From assembly GCF_014205765.1 (NCBI RefSeq), contig NZ_JACIIZ010000001.1:301718-365717 (forward strand): DNA of 64,000 nucleotides, written 5' to 3'. Positions within the stretch are counted from its first letter, which is position 1. Each line of letters opens with the position of its first letter. This DNA is from Nitrospirillum iridis (lineage in GTDB: Bacteria > Pseudomonadota > Alphaproteobacteria > Azospirillales > Azospirillaceae). The notes beneath the pieces were generated by a model. It ran no database searches. It was given only the letters and a program-made list of their open reading frames with translations, and was not told the DNA's origin. Both the position numbers and the translations under genes were made by a program. This document shows, piece after piece, positions 1-8,973 of this stretch.

Positions 1-176
1 CGGGCAATGCCTCTTCCGCCGCCAACGTGCTGCCGGGAAAGCGCCGTGCCAGCCGGGCCTCCGCCTGCGAACGGCCCGCTTCCGGCAGCTGCGCGCCCAC
101 GATTCCGCCCGGCCCCCACACCAAGGCGCAGGCGCCGATGGCGGTGTCGAACAGGATGTGGGCGCGGGCCGTCACG
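1..176 (-). CDS. O6-methylguanine-DNA methyltransferase, N-terminal part (cut by window edge)
   Basis: Only the first 58 or so residues are in the window; the gene runs off the left edge. The predicted start is GTG at 176, ten bases after the ispH stop codon and preceded by a GAAGGG ribosome-binding site, so it is probably co-transcribed with ispH. The visible residues include HILFDTAIGACALVWG and GIVGAQLPEAGR. This resembles the N-terminal beta-hairpin domain of alphaproteobacterial methylated-DNA--protein-cysteine methyltransferases, which repair O6-alkylguanine by suicide transfer to a cysteine. That catalytic PCHR segment would lie outside the window, so the call rests on N-terminal similarity alone. 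Confidence 0.55.
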
Positions 177-185
177 GGGGACCCT

Positions 186-1136
186 TCACTCCGCGGCCGC
201 GAGACCCCGCGGCAGCTTGAAGGTGATGTTTTCCACCGCCGTCACCACTTCCTCGATCTGGATGTCATAGCGCTCGCGGCAGGCCTCGATGACTTCCTGC
301 ACCAGGATGTCGGGGGCCGACGCGCCGGCGGTGATGCCCAGGGTCTTGACGTTGTCCATCATCGCCCAATCGATCTGGGTGGCGCGCTGCACCAGCATGG
401 AATTGGTGCAACCGTGCTTCGCCGCCACCTCAACCAGGCGCATGGAGTTGGAGCTGTTGGGCGCGCCCAGCACCAGGATGGCGTCGGCCTTCGCGGCGAT
501 GGCCTTCACCGCCGTCTGGCGGTTGGTGGTGGCGTAGCAGATGTCTTCCTTGCGCGGGCCGGCGATGGCCGGGAAGCGTGCCTTCAGCGCGGCGACGATC
601 TGCACCGTGTCGTCCACCGACAGGGTGGTCTGGGTGACGAAGGCCAGGTTCAGGGGATCATCCACCTGCACCGTGCGCACATCCTCCTCCGATTCCACCA
701 GCAGCACGACGCCGGCCGGCAGCTGGCCCATGGTGCCCACCACCTCCGGATGGCCGGCATGGCCGATCAGGATGATCTGGCGGCCGTCGGCATGGTGGCG
801 CTCCGCCTCGCGGTGGACCTTGGACACCAGCGGGCAGGTGGCGTCGACGTACATCAGCTGGCGGCTTTCGGCCTCGGCCGGGATGGACTTGGGCACGCCA
901 TGGGCGGAGAACACCACGGGGCGCCCATCCGGCACCTCATCCAGCTCTTCCACGAAGATGGCGCCCTTGGCCTCCAGGCCCTGCACGACATAGCGGTTGT
1001 GCACGATCTCATGACGGACGTAGACCGGGGCGCCATACCGCTGCAACGCCACCTCCACGATCTGGATGGCACGGTCCACACCGGCGCAGAAACCGCGCGG
1101 GGAGGCGAGGAGGATGTTGAGCGTCGGCTTGGTCAT
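186..1136 (-). CDS. ispH: 4-hydroxy-3-methylbut-2-enyl diphosphate reductase IspH
   Basis: This is the last enzyme of the MEP isoprenoid pathway. It reduces HMBPP to IPP and DMAPP with a [4Fe-4S] cluster in the cytosol. The 316-residue length is normal for the family. The three cluster cysteines are present: C17 in [11 protein letters not shown]101 in [11 protein letters not shown] and C200 in [10 protein letters not shown]. The substrate-binding HGV and HEIVHN segments and the SSNS-type motif ([13 protein letters not shown]) are also present. The gene ends ten bases before the methyltransferase start and probably forms an operon with it. Another MEP gene, ispE, lies at the far end of this window, so the pathway genes are scattered. 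Confidence 0.97.
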   Translation of the reverse strand: MTKPTLNILLASPRGFCAGVDRAIQIVEVALQRYGAPVYVRHEIVHNRYVVQGLEAKGAIFVEELDEVPDGRPVVFSAHGVPKSIPAEAESRQLMYVDATCPLVSKVHREAERHHADGRQIILIGHAGHPEVVGTMGQLPAGVVLLVESEEDVRTVQVDDPLNLAFVTQTTLSVDDTVQIVAALKARFPAIAGPRKEDICYATTNRQTAVKAIAAKADAILVLGAPNSSNSMRLVEVAAKHGCTNSMLVQRATQIDWAMMDNVKTLGITAGASAPDILVQEVIEACRERYDIQIEEVVTAVENITFKLPRGLAAAE

Positions 1137-1361
1137 GATCGTCAGGTCTACTCGGTTCTGGACGGCCCCGGCGCGGGGCCGATTCCACGGCGGTGGATCA
1201 TAAAACGCGGGTCGGCGGACCGCCAGCCTCGATGGATGAAGTGGCGCCCCCCCTCAATATAGGGACGGCGCAGGCGATGTCTTGTGCCGATATGGCTGCT
1301 TCTCTATTGTCGCGGGGCCCCGACGCCGGCCGGCGTCCAACTCCAGACGAGCCCCGCTTCA

Positions 1362-1940
1362 ATGAACATCCACACGGACACTAATATAGGTTCGCCCGCC
1401 AGGAAAGGCACCCGCGGCCAGTTGGCCCTGCTTTTGGGGATGCCTCTCATGCTGTCGCTGGCGGCGTGCGCCAACAAGAACGTTGGCTACCGCCCCGGCT
1501 GTCCCACCGTCGCCATCGTGCGCGACGCCTCGTCGGTCGGCGTGCCGGGGGCCAACGGCCAGCTGTCCTACACCGCGGTGATGCCCAACATCGAGGGGCG
1601 GTGCGAGTATAGCGAGAAGGGCGTGACCATGACCGAGGATCTGCGCGTCGGCGCCAGCACCGGTCCGGCCTACGCCGGCGGCCCCCTGCCGCTGACCTAC
1701 TTCGTCGCCGTCACCGACGCCGATCGCAAGGTGCTGACCAAGCAGACCTACAACGTCACGCTGGACGTCAGCAGCGGCAGCGGCGGTTCGGTGGAACGGC
1801 TGACCCAGTTCATCCCGCTCGATCCCGTGGTCGACGGCCGGTATTACGAGGTGTTGGTGGGCTTCCAGCTGACGCCGGAGCAGCTTGAGGCCAATGTCCG
1901 CTTCAACACCAAGCCGTTGGCGCCGCCGGCGGCCAAGTAG
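1362..1940 (+). CDS. Lipoprotein of unknown function
   Basis: The 192-residue product has a type II signal sequence: a basic N-region, a hydrophobic stretch from about residue 21 and the lipobox LAAC with C36 as the lipidated cysteine. The start ATG at 1362 is preferred over the longer in-frame start at 1284, because it leaves a normal signal peptide. The mature part has beta-strand-like segments and the phrase PLPLTYFVAVTDADRKVLT but no motif I can assign to an enzyme. It is probably an outer-membrane-associated lipoprotein. It lies divergent from ispH and is followed by its own terminator at 2014-2050. Confidence 0.8.
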   Translation: MNIHTDTNIGSPARKGTRGQLALLLGMPLMLSLAACANKNVGYRPGCPTVAIVRDASSVGVPGANGQLSYTAVMPNIEGRCEYSEKGVTMTEDLRVGASTGPAYAGGPLPLTYFVAVTDADRKVLTKQTYNVTLDVSSGSGGSVERLTQFIPLDPVVDGRYYEVLVGFQLTPEQLEANVRFNTKPLAPPAAK

Positions 1941-2013
1941 GCGTCAGTCCAGTAAGGTCAGCGTATCGGTTCATTCGGCTAGGCAGGGGCGCCAGGGCCG
2001 GTGAATCTGGGGA

Positions 2014-2050
2014 GGGCGGGTCGCGGGGCAGCGGCCCGCCTTTACTTTTT
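2014..2050 (+). terminator. Rho-independent terminator after the lipoprotein gene
   Basis: The arms GGCGGG (2015-2020) and CCCGCC (2035-2040) are followed by TTTACTTTTT. It separates the lipoprotein gene from the glycine riboswitch. Confidence 0.75.
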
Positions 2051-2092
2051 GGGCGCCGTTGGATTAGGGTGCGCATGCGAAGCTGATGACAT

Positions 2093-2346
2093 CTCGCGGG
2101 AGAGACCGGCCCCGTTTTGGGCCGGCGCCGAAGGAGCAACCGCCCCCGGAAACTCTCAGGCAAAAGGACCGCGAGAAAGAAGCGCATCTGGAAAGCGGCT
2201 CGGCCTCACGAGCGACGCGTGGACGCCATCCCTGCCGGGGTGGCGTCGCGGTGTTGGAGGCCATGGCCCACCGACGGAGTAAGCGGGCCCCTTGGCGACG
2301 AGGGGACCCCCCGTGAATCTCTCAGGGGCCAGGACAGAGGGGGGCG
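2093..2346 (+). promoter_or_regulatory. Tandem glycine riboswitch upstream of gcvT
   Basis: Two glycine aptamers lie in series. The first carries GGGAGAGACCGG, GCCGAAGGAGCAA, GGAAACTCTCAGGCAAAA and GGACCG (about 2096-2172). The second carries ATCTGGAAAGCGG, CACCGACGGAGTAAGCGGG, GTGAATCTCTCAGG and CAGGACAGAGGGG (about 2190-2343). These are the signature conserved blocks of the family. Tandem glycine riboswitches usually switch on glycine cleavage genes when glycine is high. That fits the gcvT-gcvH-gcvPA-gcvPB operon directly downstream. The second aptamer has a longer P3 region than the first. Confidence 0.93.
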
Positions 2347-2348
2347 AG

Positions 2349-2373
2349 CCCGCACGGAATCCGTCCGTGCGGG
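2349..2373 (+). promoter_or_regulatory. Hairpin between glycine riboswitch and gcvT (expression platform candidate)
   Basis: The arms CCCGCACGGA (2349-2358) and TCCGTGCGGG (2364-2373) pair perfectly over 10 bp with a 5-base loop. No T-tract follows, so this is not an intrinsic terminator. It ends about 30 bases before the gcvT start codon at 2406. A translational expression platform is an inference. Confidence 0.55.
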
Positions 2374-2405
2374 AGTAACTCGTCCGCCGGGAGTCCCAGG
2401 ACCTC

Positions 2406-3521
2406 ATGTCTATCGATACCGATTCGCCTTCGCTCGTCACGCCGCTGAACGCCCTGCATCGGGAGCTGGGGGCCAAGATGGTGCCCTTCGCCGGCTATGA
2501 CATGCCGGTGCAGTATCCCCTGGGCGTGCTCAAGGAGCATCTGCACACCCGCGAGAAGGCCGGCCTGTTCGACGTGTCGCACATGGGCCAGGTGATCCTG
2601 CGCGGTGGCGACCCGGTGGCCGCCCTGGAAAAGCTGGTGCCTGGCGACCTGCGGGCGCTGAAGCAGGGCCGCATCCGCTACAGCTTCTTCACCAATGACC
2701 AGGCCGGCATCCTGGACGACCTGATGATCGCCAACATGGGTGACCATCTGTTCCTGGTGGTGAACGCTGCCTGCAAGGTTCCCGATATCGCCCACCTCAA
2801 GGCCGGCCTGCCGGGCGTGGAGGTGGAGTATCTGGGCGACGACCGTGGCCTGCTGGCCTTGCAGGGGCCTGTCGCGGCCACCGTGCTGGCCCGCTTCGTG
2901 CCCGAGGTGGCCACCATGCCCTTCATGTCGCTGATCACCGCCAGCCTGAAAAGCATCCCGGTCACCATCGCCCGCTCCGGCTACACCGGTGAGGACGGGT
3001 ATGAGATCGGCATCGACCCCGACCGGACCGAGGACGTGGCCCGCCTGCTGCTGGCGGAGCCGGAGGTGGCGGCCATCGGCCTGGGCGCCCGCGACAGCCT
3101 GCGCCTTGAGGCCGGCCTTTGCCTTTACGGCCACGACATCGACACCACCACCACCCCGGTGGAGGGCGGCCTGACCTGGGCCATCTCCAAGCGCCGGCGG
3201 GAGGAGGGGGGCTACCCCGGGGACGCCATCGTCCGCCGGCAGCTGGCCGAGGGTGCCTCGCGTTATCGCGTCGGCATCCAGCCCGAGGGCCGGGCGCCCG
3301 CGCGCGAACACACCGAAATTCAAGACGCGGCCGGCCAGACCGTGGGTGAGGTCACCTCCGGCGGCTTCGGGCCCAGCGCCAACGCCCCCGTCGCCATGGG
3401 CTACGTCACCGCCGCCAACGCCGCGGTGGGCACGCCCGTGTCGCTGATCGTGCGGGGCAAGGCCCTGCCGGCCAAAGTGGCGGCCCTGCCGTTCGTGCCG
3501 CAGCGCTACTACCGCGGCTGA
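2406..3521 (+). CDS. gcvT: Aminomethyltransferase (glycine cleavage T-protein)
   Basis: GcvT takes the aminomethyl group held on lipoyl-GcvH and transfers the one-carbon unit to tetrahydrofolate, releasing ammonia. The 371 residues match the family length. Diagnostic segments are FAGYDMPVQYP near the N-terminus, FDVSHMGQ, RSGYTGEDGYEIG in the folate-binding region and the C-terminal GEVTSGGFGPS. The start ATG at 2406 follows an AGGA Shine-Dalgarno element. It is the first gene of the riboswitch-controlled gcvTHPAPB operon. Confidence 0.97.
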   Translation: MSIDTDSPSLVTPLNALHRELGAKMVPFAGYDMPVQYPLGVLKEHLHTREKAGLFDVSHMGQVILRGGDPVAALEKLVPGDLRALKQGRIRYSFFTNDQAGILDDLMIANMGDHLFLVVNAACKVPDIAHLKAGLPGVEVEYLGDDRGLLALQGPVAATVLARFVPEVATMPFMSLITASLKSIPVTIARSGYTGEDGYEIGIDPDRTEDVARLLLAEPEVAAIGLGARDSLRLEAGLCLYGHDIDTTTTPVEGGLTWAISKRRREEGGYPGDAIVRRQLAEGASRYRVGIQPEGRAPAREHTEIQDAAGQTVGEVTSGGFGPSANAPVAMGYVTAANAAVGTPVSLIVRGKALPAKVAALPFVPQRYYRG

Positions 3522-3605
3522 AATCCATTGCGCATCCGGAATGATTCCGGATGCGCCTGTCAATCTACCCAATTCGACTTTCCTGTTTTGAGGGAACCCA
3601 ACGCC

Positions 3606-3980
3606 ATGACCATCCGCTTTACCGAAGACCATGAATGGATCAGCCTTGATGGTGACGTCGCCACCGTCGGCATCACCACGTTCGCCCAGAGCCAGCTGGG
3701 CGACGTCGTGTTCGTCGAGGTGCCCGAGGCCGGCCGCGCGCTGGTCAAGGGCAAGGAAGCGGCGGTCGTGGAATCGGTGAAGGCCGCCAGCGAGGTCTTC
3801 GCGCCGGTCGACGGCACCGCGATCGAGGGCAACCAGGCCGTGGTCGACGACCCCTCGCTGGTCAACAGCGACCCGCAGGGTGCGGGCTGGTTCTTCAAGA
3901 TGACCCTGGCGAATCCGGCCGAACTGGATGGTCTGATGGACCAGGCCGCTTATGACGCCTTCGTGGAAGGTCAGCACTGA
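3606..3980 (+). CDS. gcvH: Glycine cleavage H-protein (lipoyl carrier)
   Basis: The 124-residue lipoyl carrier shuttles the aminomethyl intermediate between the P, T and L proteins. The lipoylated lysine is K59 in [15 protein letters not shown], the canonical site. The N-terminus [19 protein letters not shown] is typical. I place the start at 3606 rather than at the upstream in-frame codon 3528, because the family begins just before this TEDHEW motif. The stop codon overlaps the start of gcvPA. Confidence 0.97.
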   Translation: MTIRFTEDHEWISLDGDVATVGITTFAQSQLGDVVFVEVPEAGRALVKGKEAAVVESVKAASEVFAPVDGTAIEGNQAVVDDPSLVNSDPQGAGWFFKMTLANPAELDGLMDQAAYDAFVEGQH

Positions 3981-5338
3981 TGCGTTACCTGCCCCTGACC
4001 GAGGCTGACCGGCGGGAGATGCTGGCGGCCATCGGCGCCCCGTCGGTGGACGCGCTGTTCGGCGATGTGCCGCTGGCCGCCCGCCTGGACCAGCCCATCG
4101 CCGGCCTGGCGCCGCACCAGGGCGAGTTGCAGGTGGAACGCGCCCTGTCCCGCCTGGCCGCCCGCAACGTGCCCGCCGGCAGCTGCCCCAGTTTCCTGGG
4201 CGCCGGCGCCTATCGCCATCATGTCCCCGCAGCGGTGGACCAGTTGCTGACGCGCGGTGAGTTCCTCACCAGCTACACGCCCTACCAGCCCGAGGTGACG
4301 CAGGGCACCCTGCAATACCTGTTCGAGTTCCAGACCCAGGTGGCGCTGATCACCGGCATGGATGTGGCCAACGCCTCCATGTACGACGGCGCCACGGCCT
4401 GCGCCGAAGCGGTGCTGATGGCCAACCGCGTCACCCGCCGCAACCGCGCCGTGCTGTCCGGTGGCCTGCATCCGCACTACCGCGAGGTCACGGCCACCAC
4501 CACCGGCGTGCTGGGCGTGGATCTGGTGACCCTGCCGGCCGATCCCAAGGGGATCGAGGATCTGACGGCGGCCATCGACGACAAGACCTCCTGCGTCGTC
4601 GTGCAGAACCCCACCCTGTTCGGCCACGTCGCCGACCTGACGCCCCTGGCCGAGGCCTGCCACGCCAAGGGCGCCCTGCTGGTGGTGGTGGTGACCGAGG
4701 TGGTGAGCCTGGGCCTGATGCCGTCGCCCGGCTCCATGGGCGCCGACATCGTGGTCGCCGAAGGCCAGAGCATCGGCAATGGCCTGAATTTCGGCGGGCC
4801 CTACCTGGGACTGTTCGCCACCCGCGACAAGTTCGTGCGCCAGCTGCCCGGCCGCCTCTGTGGCGAGACCGTGGATGCCGATGGCAAGCGCGGCTTCGTG
4901 CTGACGCTGTCGACGCGCGAACAGCACATCCGCCGCGAGAAGGCCACGTCCAACATCTGCACCAACTCCGGCCTGTGCGCGCTGGCCTTCACCATGCACC
5001 TGTCCCTGCTGGGCGAGGTCGGGTTCACCGGCCTGGCCCAGCTCAACCACGCCAAGGCCGTGCAACTGGCGGACAAGCTGGCGGCCGCTGGCGTGACCGT
5101 GGCGAACGACGGCTTCTTCAACGAGTTCACGGTGAAGGTGGATGGCGACGCCGCCGCGCTGGTGGACCGCCTGGCGGATGAGCCGCTGCTGGCTGGCGTG
5201 CCGGTTTCCCGCTTCTACCCCGGCCAGGCCGATCTCGCCGGCCTGCTGCTGGTGGCGGTGACGGAGACCACCACCGAAGACGACATGGACGCCCTGGTCA
5301 ACGCCTTGAAAGACTTGGCCCTGGGAGGGACGAAGTGA
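3980..5338 (+). CDS. gcvPA: Glycine dehydrogenase (decarboxylating) subunit 1
   Basis: This is the N-terminal half of the P-protein. Together with GcvPB it decarboxylates glycine and loads the aminomethyl group onto GcvH. The 452 residues and motifs match the subunit-1 family: [51 protein letters not shown] and [14 protein letters not shown]. It lacks the PLP lysine motif, which sits in subunit 2, as expected for the split form. It overlaps gcvH by one base and abuts gcvPB, indicating translational coupling. Confidence 0.96.
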   Translation: MRYLPLTEADRREMLAAIGAPSVDALFGDVPLAARLDQPIAGLAPHQGELQVERALSRLAARNVPAGSCPSFLGAGAYRHHVPAAVDQLLTRGEFLTSYTPYQPEVTQGTLQYLFEFQTQVALITGMDVANASMYDGATACAEAVLMANRVTRRNRAVLSGGLHPHYREVTATTTGVLGVDLVTLPADPKGIEDLTAAIDDKTSCVVVQNPTLFGHVADLTPLAEACHAKGALLVVVVTEVVSLGLMPSPGSMGADIVVAEGQSIGNGLNFGGPYLGLFATRDKFVRQLPGRLCGETVDADGKRGFVLTLSTREQHIRREKATSNICTNSGLCALAFTMHLSLLGEVGFTGLAQLNHAKAVQLADKLAAAGVTVANDGFFNEFTVKVDGDAAALVDRLADEPLLAGVPVSRFYPGQADLAGLLLVAVTETTTEDDMDALVNALKDLALGGTK

Positions 5339-6885
5339 TGAACACCCAAGGACGCAAGACCACCCCCGACGCGGAAACCGCGGCCGGCACGGATGTCGGC
5401 ACCTACACCGGCAACCGTGGCCTGGTGCATGAAGAACCGTTGATCTTCGAACTGGACAACCCCGGCGTCACCGGCGTGGACCTGGAGGCGGCGCCCGCCG
5501 TCACCAGCCGCCTGGGCGGCCTGAAGGCCCGCGCGGGCATCGGCCTGCCGGGCCTGTCGGAGCCGACGGTGGTGCGCCACTACACGCGCCTCAGCCAGAA
5601 GAACTTCGGCATCGACAGCACGATGTACCCGCTGGGCTCGTGCACCATGAAGCACAACCCGCGCCTGAACGAGAAGCTGGCCCGCCTGGCCGGCTTCTCC
5701 GACATCCATCCGATGCAGCCGCAATCGACCGTCCAGGGGGCGCTGGAGCTGATCGACCAGCTGGCCCATTGGCTGAAGACCCTGACCGGCATGCCGGCCG
5801 TGGCCATGTCGCCGGCTGCCGGCGCCCATGGCGAGCTGTGCGGCCTGATGGCCATCCGCGCCGCCTTGCAGGCCCGGGGTGAAACCGGCCGCACCCGCGT
5901 GCTGGTGCCGGAATCGGCCCATGGCACCAACCCCGCCACGGCGGCCTTCTGCGGCTTCACCGTGGACGCCATCCCGGCGGAGGCCAACGGCCGCGTCAGT
6001 GTGGAGGCGGTGAAGGCCAAGCTGGGTCCCGACGTCGCCTGCATCATGCTGACCAATCCCAACACCTGCGGCCTGTTCGAGCCCCAGGTGAAGGAGATCG
6101 CGGACGCGGTGCATGCCGCCGGCGGCTATTTCTATTGCGACGGCGCCAACTACAACGCCATCGTCGGCCGGGTCCGCCCGGCGGACCTGGGCGTGGACGC
6201 CATGCACATCAACCTGCACAAGACCTTCTCCACCCCGCATGGCGGCGGTGGCCCGGGCTCCGGCCCGGTGGTCCTGTCCGACGCGCTGGCCCCCTACGCC
6301 CCGCTGCCCTACGTGGTGCACGGCGCCGATGGCCTGCGCCTGGTGGAGCATGCGGCGGACGCCGAGGGCCGGCCCTTTGGCCGCATGAAGGCCTTCCATG
6401 GTCAGATGGGCATGTTCGTCCGCGCGCTGGCCTACATCCTCAGCCACGGCGCCGACGGCCTGCGCCAGGCCTCCAGCGACGCCGTGCTGAACGCCAACTA
6501 TGTGAAGGCGCGGCTGCAGGATGTGATGAGCGTGCCGTTCGACGGCTATTGCATGCATGAGGCCCTGTTCGATGACCGCTTCCTGAAGGACACGGGCGTC
6601 ACCACGTTGGACTTCGCCAAGGCGATGATCGACGAAGGCTTCCATCCCATGACCATGTACTTCCCCCTGGTCGTGCATGGCGCCTTCCTGATCGAACCGA
6701 CGGAGACGGAGCCGAAGGCCACGCTGGACCAGTTCATCGGTGCCATGCGGCACCTGGCGGGCAAGGCCAAGGCGGGCGATGCCGCCCACTTCCTGGCGGC
6801 GCCCCGCTACACGCCCCGTCGTCGCCTGGATGAGACCGGGGCCGCGCGCAAGCCAGTCTTGCGCTGGACGCCGCCTGCCGCCTAA
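5338..6885 (+). CDS. gcvPB: Glycine dehydrogenase (decarboxylating) subunit 2
   Basis: This is the catalytic PLP-binding half of the P-protein (515 residues). The cofactor lysine is K295 in HINLHKTFSTPHGGGGPG. The family landmarks YPLGSCTMKHNP and HGTNPATAAFCGF are present. The start is ATG 5338; a GTG three bases upstream (5335) is also possible, and a GGGAGGGA ribosome-binding site precedes both. It overlaps the end of gcvPA. Dihydrolipoamide dehydrogenase (L-protein) is not encoded in this cluster. The operon closes at the terminator 6931-6966. Confidence 0.97.
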   Translation: MNTQGRKTTPDAETAAGTDVGTYTGNRGLVHEEPLIFELDNPGVTGVDLEAAPAVTSRLGGLKARAGIGLPGLSEPTVVRHYTRLSQKNFGIDSTMYPLGSCTMKHNPRLNEKLARLAGFSDIHPMQPQSTVQGALELIDQLAHWLKTLTGMPAVAMSPAAGAHGELCGLMAIRAALQARGETGRTRVLVPESAHGTNPATAAFCGFTVDAIPAEANGRVSVEAVKAKLGPDVACIMLTNPNTCGLFEPQVKEIADAVHAAGGYFYCDGANYNAIVGRVRPADLGVDAMHINLHKTFSTPHGGGGPGSGPVVLSDALAPYAPLPYVVHGADGLRLVEHAADAEGRPFGRMKAFHGQMGMFVRALAYILSHGADGLRQASSDAVLNANYVKARLQDVMSVPFDGYCMHEALFDDRFLKDTGVTTLDFAKAMIDEGFHPMTMYFPLVVHGAFLIEPTETEPKATLDQFIGAMRHLAGKAKAGDAAHFLAAPRYTPRRRLDETGAARKPVLRWTPPAA

Positions 6886-6930
6886 AGGGGTGGGCGGGGC
6901 CGCAATGGTGGCCCGGGTACATGGTTGGGG

Positions 6931-6966
6931 AAAGGGCGGAATCGCTGGGTTCCGCCCTTTTTCTTT
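6931..6966 (+). terminator. Rho-independent terminator of the gcv operon
   Basis: Perfect 10-bp arms AAAGGGCGGA (6931-6940) and TCCGCCCTTT (6951-6960) are followed by the T-rich tail TTCTTT. Confidence 0.92.
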
Positions 6967-7143
6967 GGCCCGCCGTCGCCTGGGGATGGGCTTTCCCCCC
7001 AAGGGGGAGGGCGGGTTGCAGCGCGCACAAATCGGCATTGCCCCAGGGGGGCCTAGCTTCCATCTCAATTTCGGCCAAATCTGCTGTCACACATCATTCA
7101 GCGGCCGATCCGCTGCCGCAGAACCATCCGCCGGGATCTCCCC

Positions 7144-7572
7144 ATGTTGACCGTCACCAGCTTGCCCAGGGTCGAAATCGCCCGCCTGCGCCGCCCGGCG
7201 CTGCAGGCTTCCGGCTGGCTGGTCATGGGATTGGGCGTCCTGGCGCTGCCCATCCCCGGCCCGGTCTCCACGCCCCTGGTGGTGATGGGTGGCCTGTTGG
7301 TGCTGCGCAACTCCGTATCCGCCCGTCGGCACTATGTCCGTGCCCGCGACCACGCCCCCCGCCTGGTGCGGCCGCTGTTCGGTCGCTTCGACGCCTGGCG
7401 CCATCGTCACCGCCACCGGGTGCACGTGCGGGTGCCGGCTGTGCTGGCCGCCGCCAACGACTTGGCCGCCAATGACAGGGCCGCCAGCGACATCGCGGCC
7501 AAGGACCGGCGGGCGACGACGGCGCTGGCCGGTGCCCCCCTGGCCCTGCAGGCGCCTGTCGGCCAGGCGTAA
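7144..7572 (+). CDS. Small membrane protein of unknown function
   Basis: The 142-residue product has a hydrophobic region at about residues 23-55 that includes VLALPIPGPVSTPLVVMGG, probably one hairpin or two short membrane segments. A basic stretch rich in R and H follows (about 60-92). A PIPGP-containing membrane hairpin is reminiscent of PGPGW-type small membrane proteins, but I would not assign it. The C-terminal tail has an internal periodicity: AANDLAANDRAASDIAAKD. It stands alone between the gcv terminator and the hydrolase gene. No function can be inferred. Confidence 0.65.
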   Translation: MLTVTSLPRVEIARLRRPALQASGWLVMGLGVLALPIPGPVSTPLVVMGGLLVLRNSVSARRHYVRARDHAPRLVRPLFGRFDAWRHRHRHRVHVRVPAVLAAANDLAANDRAASDIAAKDRRATTALAGAPLALQAPVGQA

Positions 7573-7729
7573 CAGCCTCCTGGCTTAGCAGCCCCCTGGG
7601 GCCGTTTGTCGCGGCCGCCCTTTCCTTGATGCCGATCAATGCCGCGCCCCGCCCACGGGGCCAGCATCCCTGCCCATTGGCAGTGCGCGCCGCCGAACCG
7701 GTGGCGATGGCGGAAAAAGGAACAGATCC

Positions 7730-8851
7730 ATGGCTCAGGAAACCGGCGCGGCCCGGCAACCGCCCCTCTTCAGTATCCCGGCGTTCTGGCCCCTTCAGAT
7801 GTACGCCTCCCTCGTCGGTGAGGAAGCGGCGCTTTACAGCCGGAACCTCAAGTTCGTCGCGGAGGAACTCAAGCTGCACGGTGGGCTGGCGCCCGTGCTG
7901 GCCACGCCCAACCAGGTGCGCCTTCCCTTGCGCACCATGACCCTCCGTGACTATGGCGCGCCCGGGGCGGGCATTCCCACCCTGGTCAACGCCCCCTTCG
8001 CCGGGCACACGGCCATGATCGCCGACTACCAGAAAAGCCAAAGCCTGGTGGGAACCCTGCTGGCCAACGGTCTGCCCCATGTGGCGCTGACCGACTGGAA
8101 GTCGGCGACGCCGGACATGAAGGATCTGGAAATCGACAACTACCTGGCCGACCTGGTGGTGGCGATTGACGATCTGGGCGGCCGGGTCAATCTGGTGGGC
8201 CTGTGCCAGGGCGGCTGGACATCGGCCATGGTGGCGGCGCGCTTCCCTGACAAGGTGAATAGTCTGGTCCTGGCCGGCGCCCCCATTGACACCTTCGCCG
8301 GTGATGGCCCGTTGAAGCACATGGTGCAGGAGGCCCCGGAAGGATTTTACGAGAAGCTGGTGGAGGCGGGCGGCGGCCTGATGAAGGGGAAGCTGATGCT
8401 GCGGGGGTGGAAGAACATGAATCCCAAGCAGCACTATTTCCAGGAGCATGTGGATCTGTACGAACATCTCGACGACCCGGCCTATCTGGCCAAGGAGGAG
8501 GTGTTCGAAAGCTGGTACGAGAATCCGATCGATCTGCCCGGCCGCTGGTACCTGCAGGCCATCCACCAGATCTTCAAGGAGAATCGGCTGGCCAAGGGCA
8601 GCTTCGTGGCGTTGGGCCGGCAGCTCAACCTGCACGACATCCGGTGCCCCACCTATTTGCTGGCCGGCGCCAGCGACGATATCACCACCCCGGAACAGGT
8701 GCTGGACGCGGCCAAATACATCGGCACGCCCAAGGACGCCCTGGTGGCGGAGACGGTGCCCGGCGGCCATGTGGGCTTGTTCATGGGGGCGAGGACCCTG
8801 AAGGACCATTGGCCGGCCATCGCCCGCTGGATCGTCGCCCACGCGTCCTGA
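7730..8851 (+). CDS. PhaC-like alpha/beta hydrolase
   Basis: The 373-residue product has the PHA-synthase version of the lipase box, NLVGLCQGGW, with nucleophile C159 in place of serine. An acid D316/D317 lies in GASDDITTPEQ and H347 in GGHVGLFMG, the order and spacing seen in class III PhaC and related enzymes. The segment LPHVALTDWKSATPDMKDLEIDNY mirrors PhaC's DWG/D...Y region. It lacks the long N-terminal domain of class I PhaC, and no phasin or PhaE-like subunit lies nearby. It could polymerise or hydrolyse hydroxyacyl thioesters or polyesters; I cannot decide which. The start follows an AAAAAGGAA ribosome-binding site. Confidence 0.8.
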   Translation: MAQETGAARQPPLFSIPAFWPLQMYASLVGEEAALYSRNLKFVAEELKLHGGLAPVLATPNQVRLPLRTMTLRDYGAPGAGIPTLVNAPFAGHTAMIADYQKSQSLVGTLLANGLPHVALTDWKSATPDMKDLEIDNYLADLVVAIDDLGGRVNLVGLCQGGWTSAMVAARFPDKVNSLVLAGAPIDTFAGDGPLKHMVQEAPEGFYEKLVEAGGGLMKGKLMLRGWKNMNPKQHYFQEHVDLYEHLDDPAYLAKEEVFESWYENPIDLPGRWYLQAIHQIFKENRLAKGSFVALGRQLNLHDIRCPTYLLAGASDDITTPEQVLDAAKYIGTPKDALVAETVPGGHVGLFMGARTLKDHWPAIARWIVAHAS

Positions 8852-8973
8852 ATCGCCGTCGGTCCCTGCCTCGCGAGCCCAAATCAGTTGCGTGGAAGTT
8901 GACCTTGCCCCCAGCATGGCGCATCACCCGGCCGGACTGACGCGGCCGGCGCCGGCTTGGGGGGAGCAAAAGC

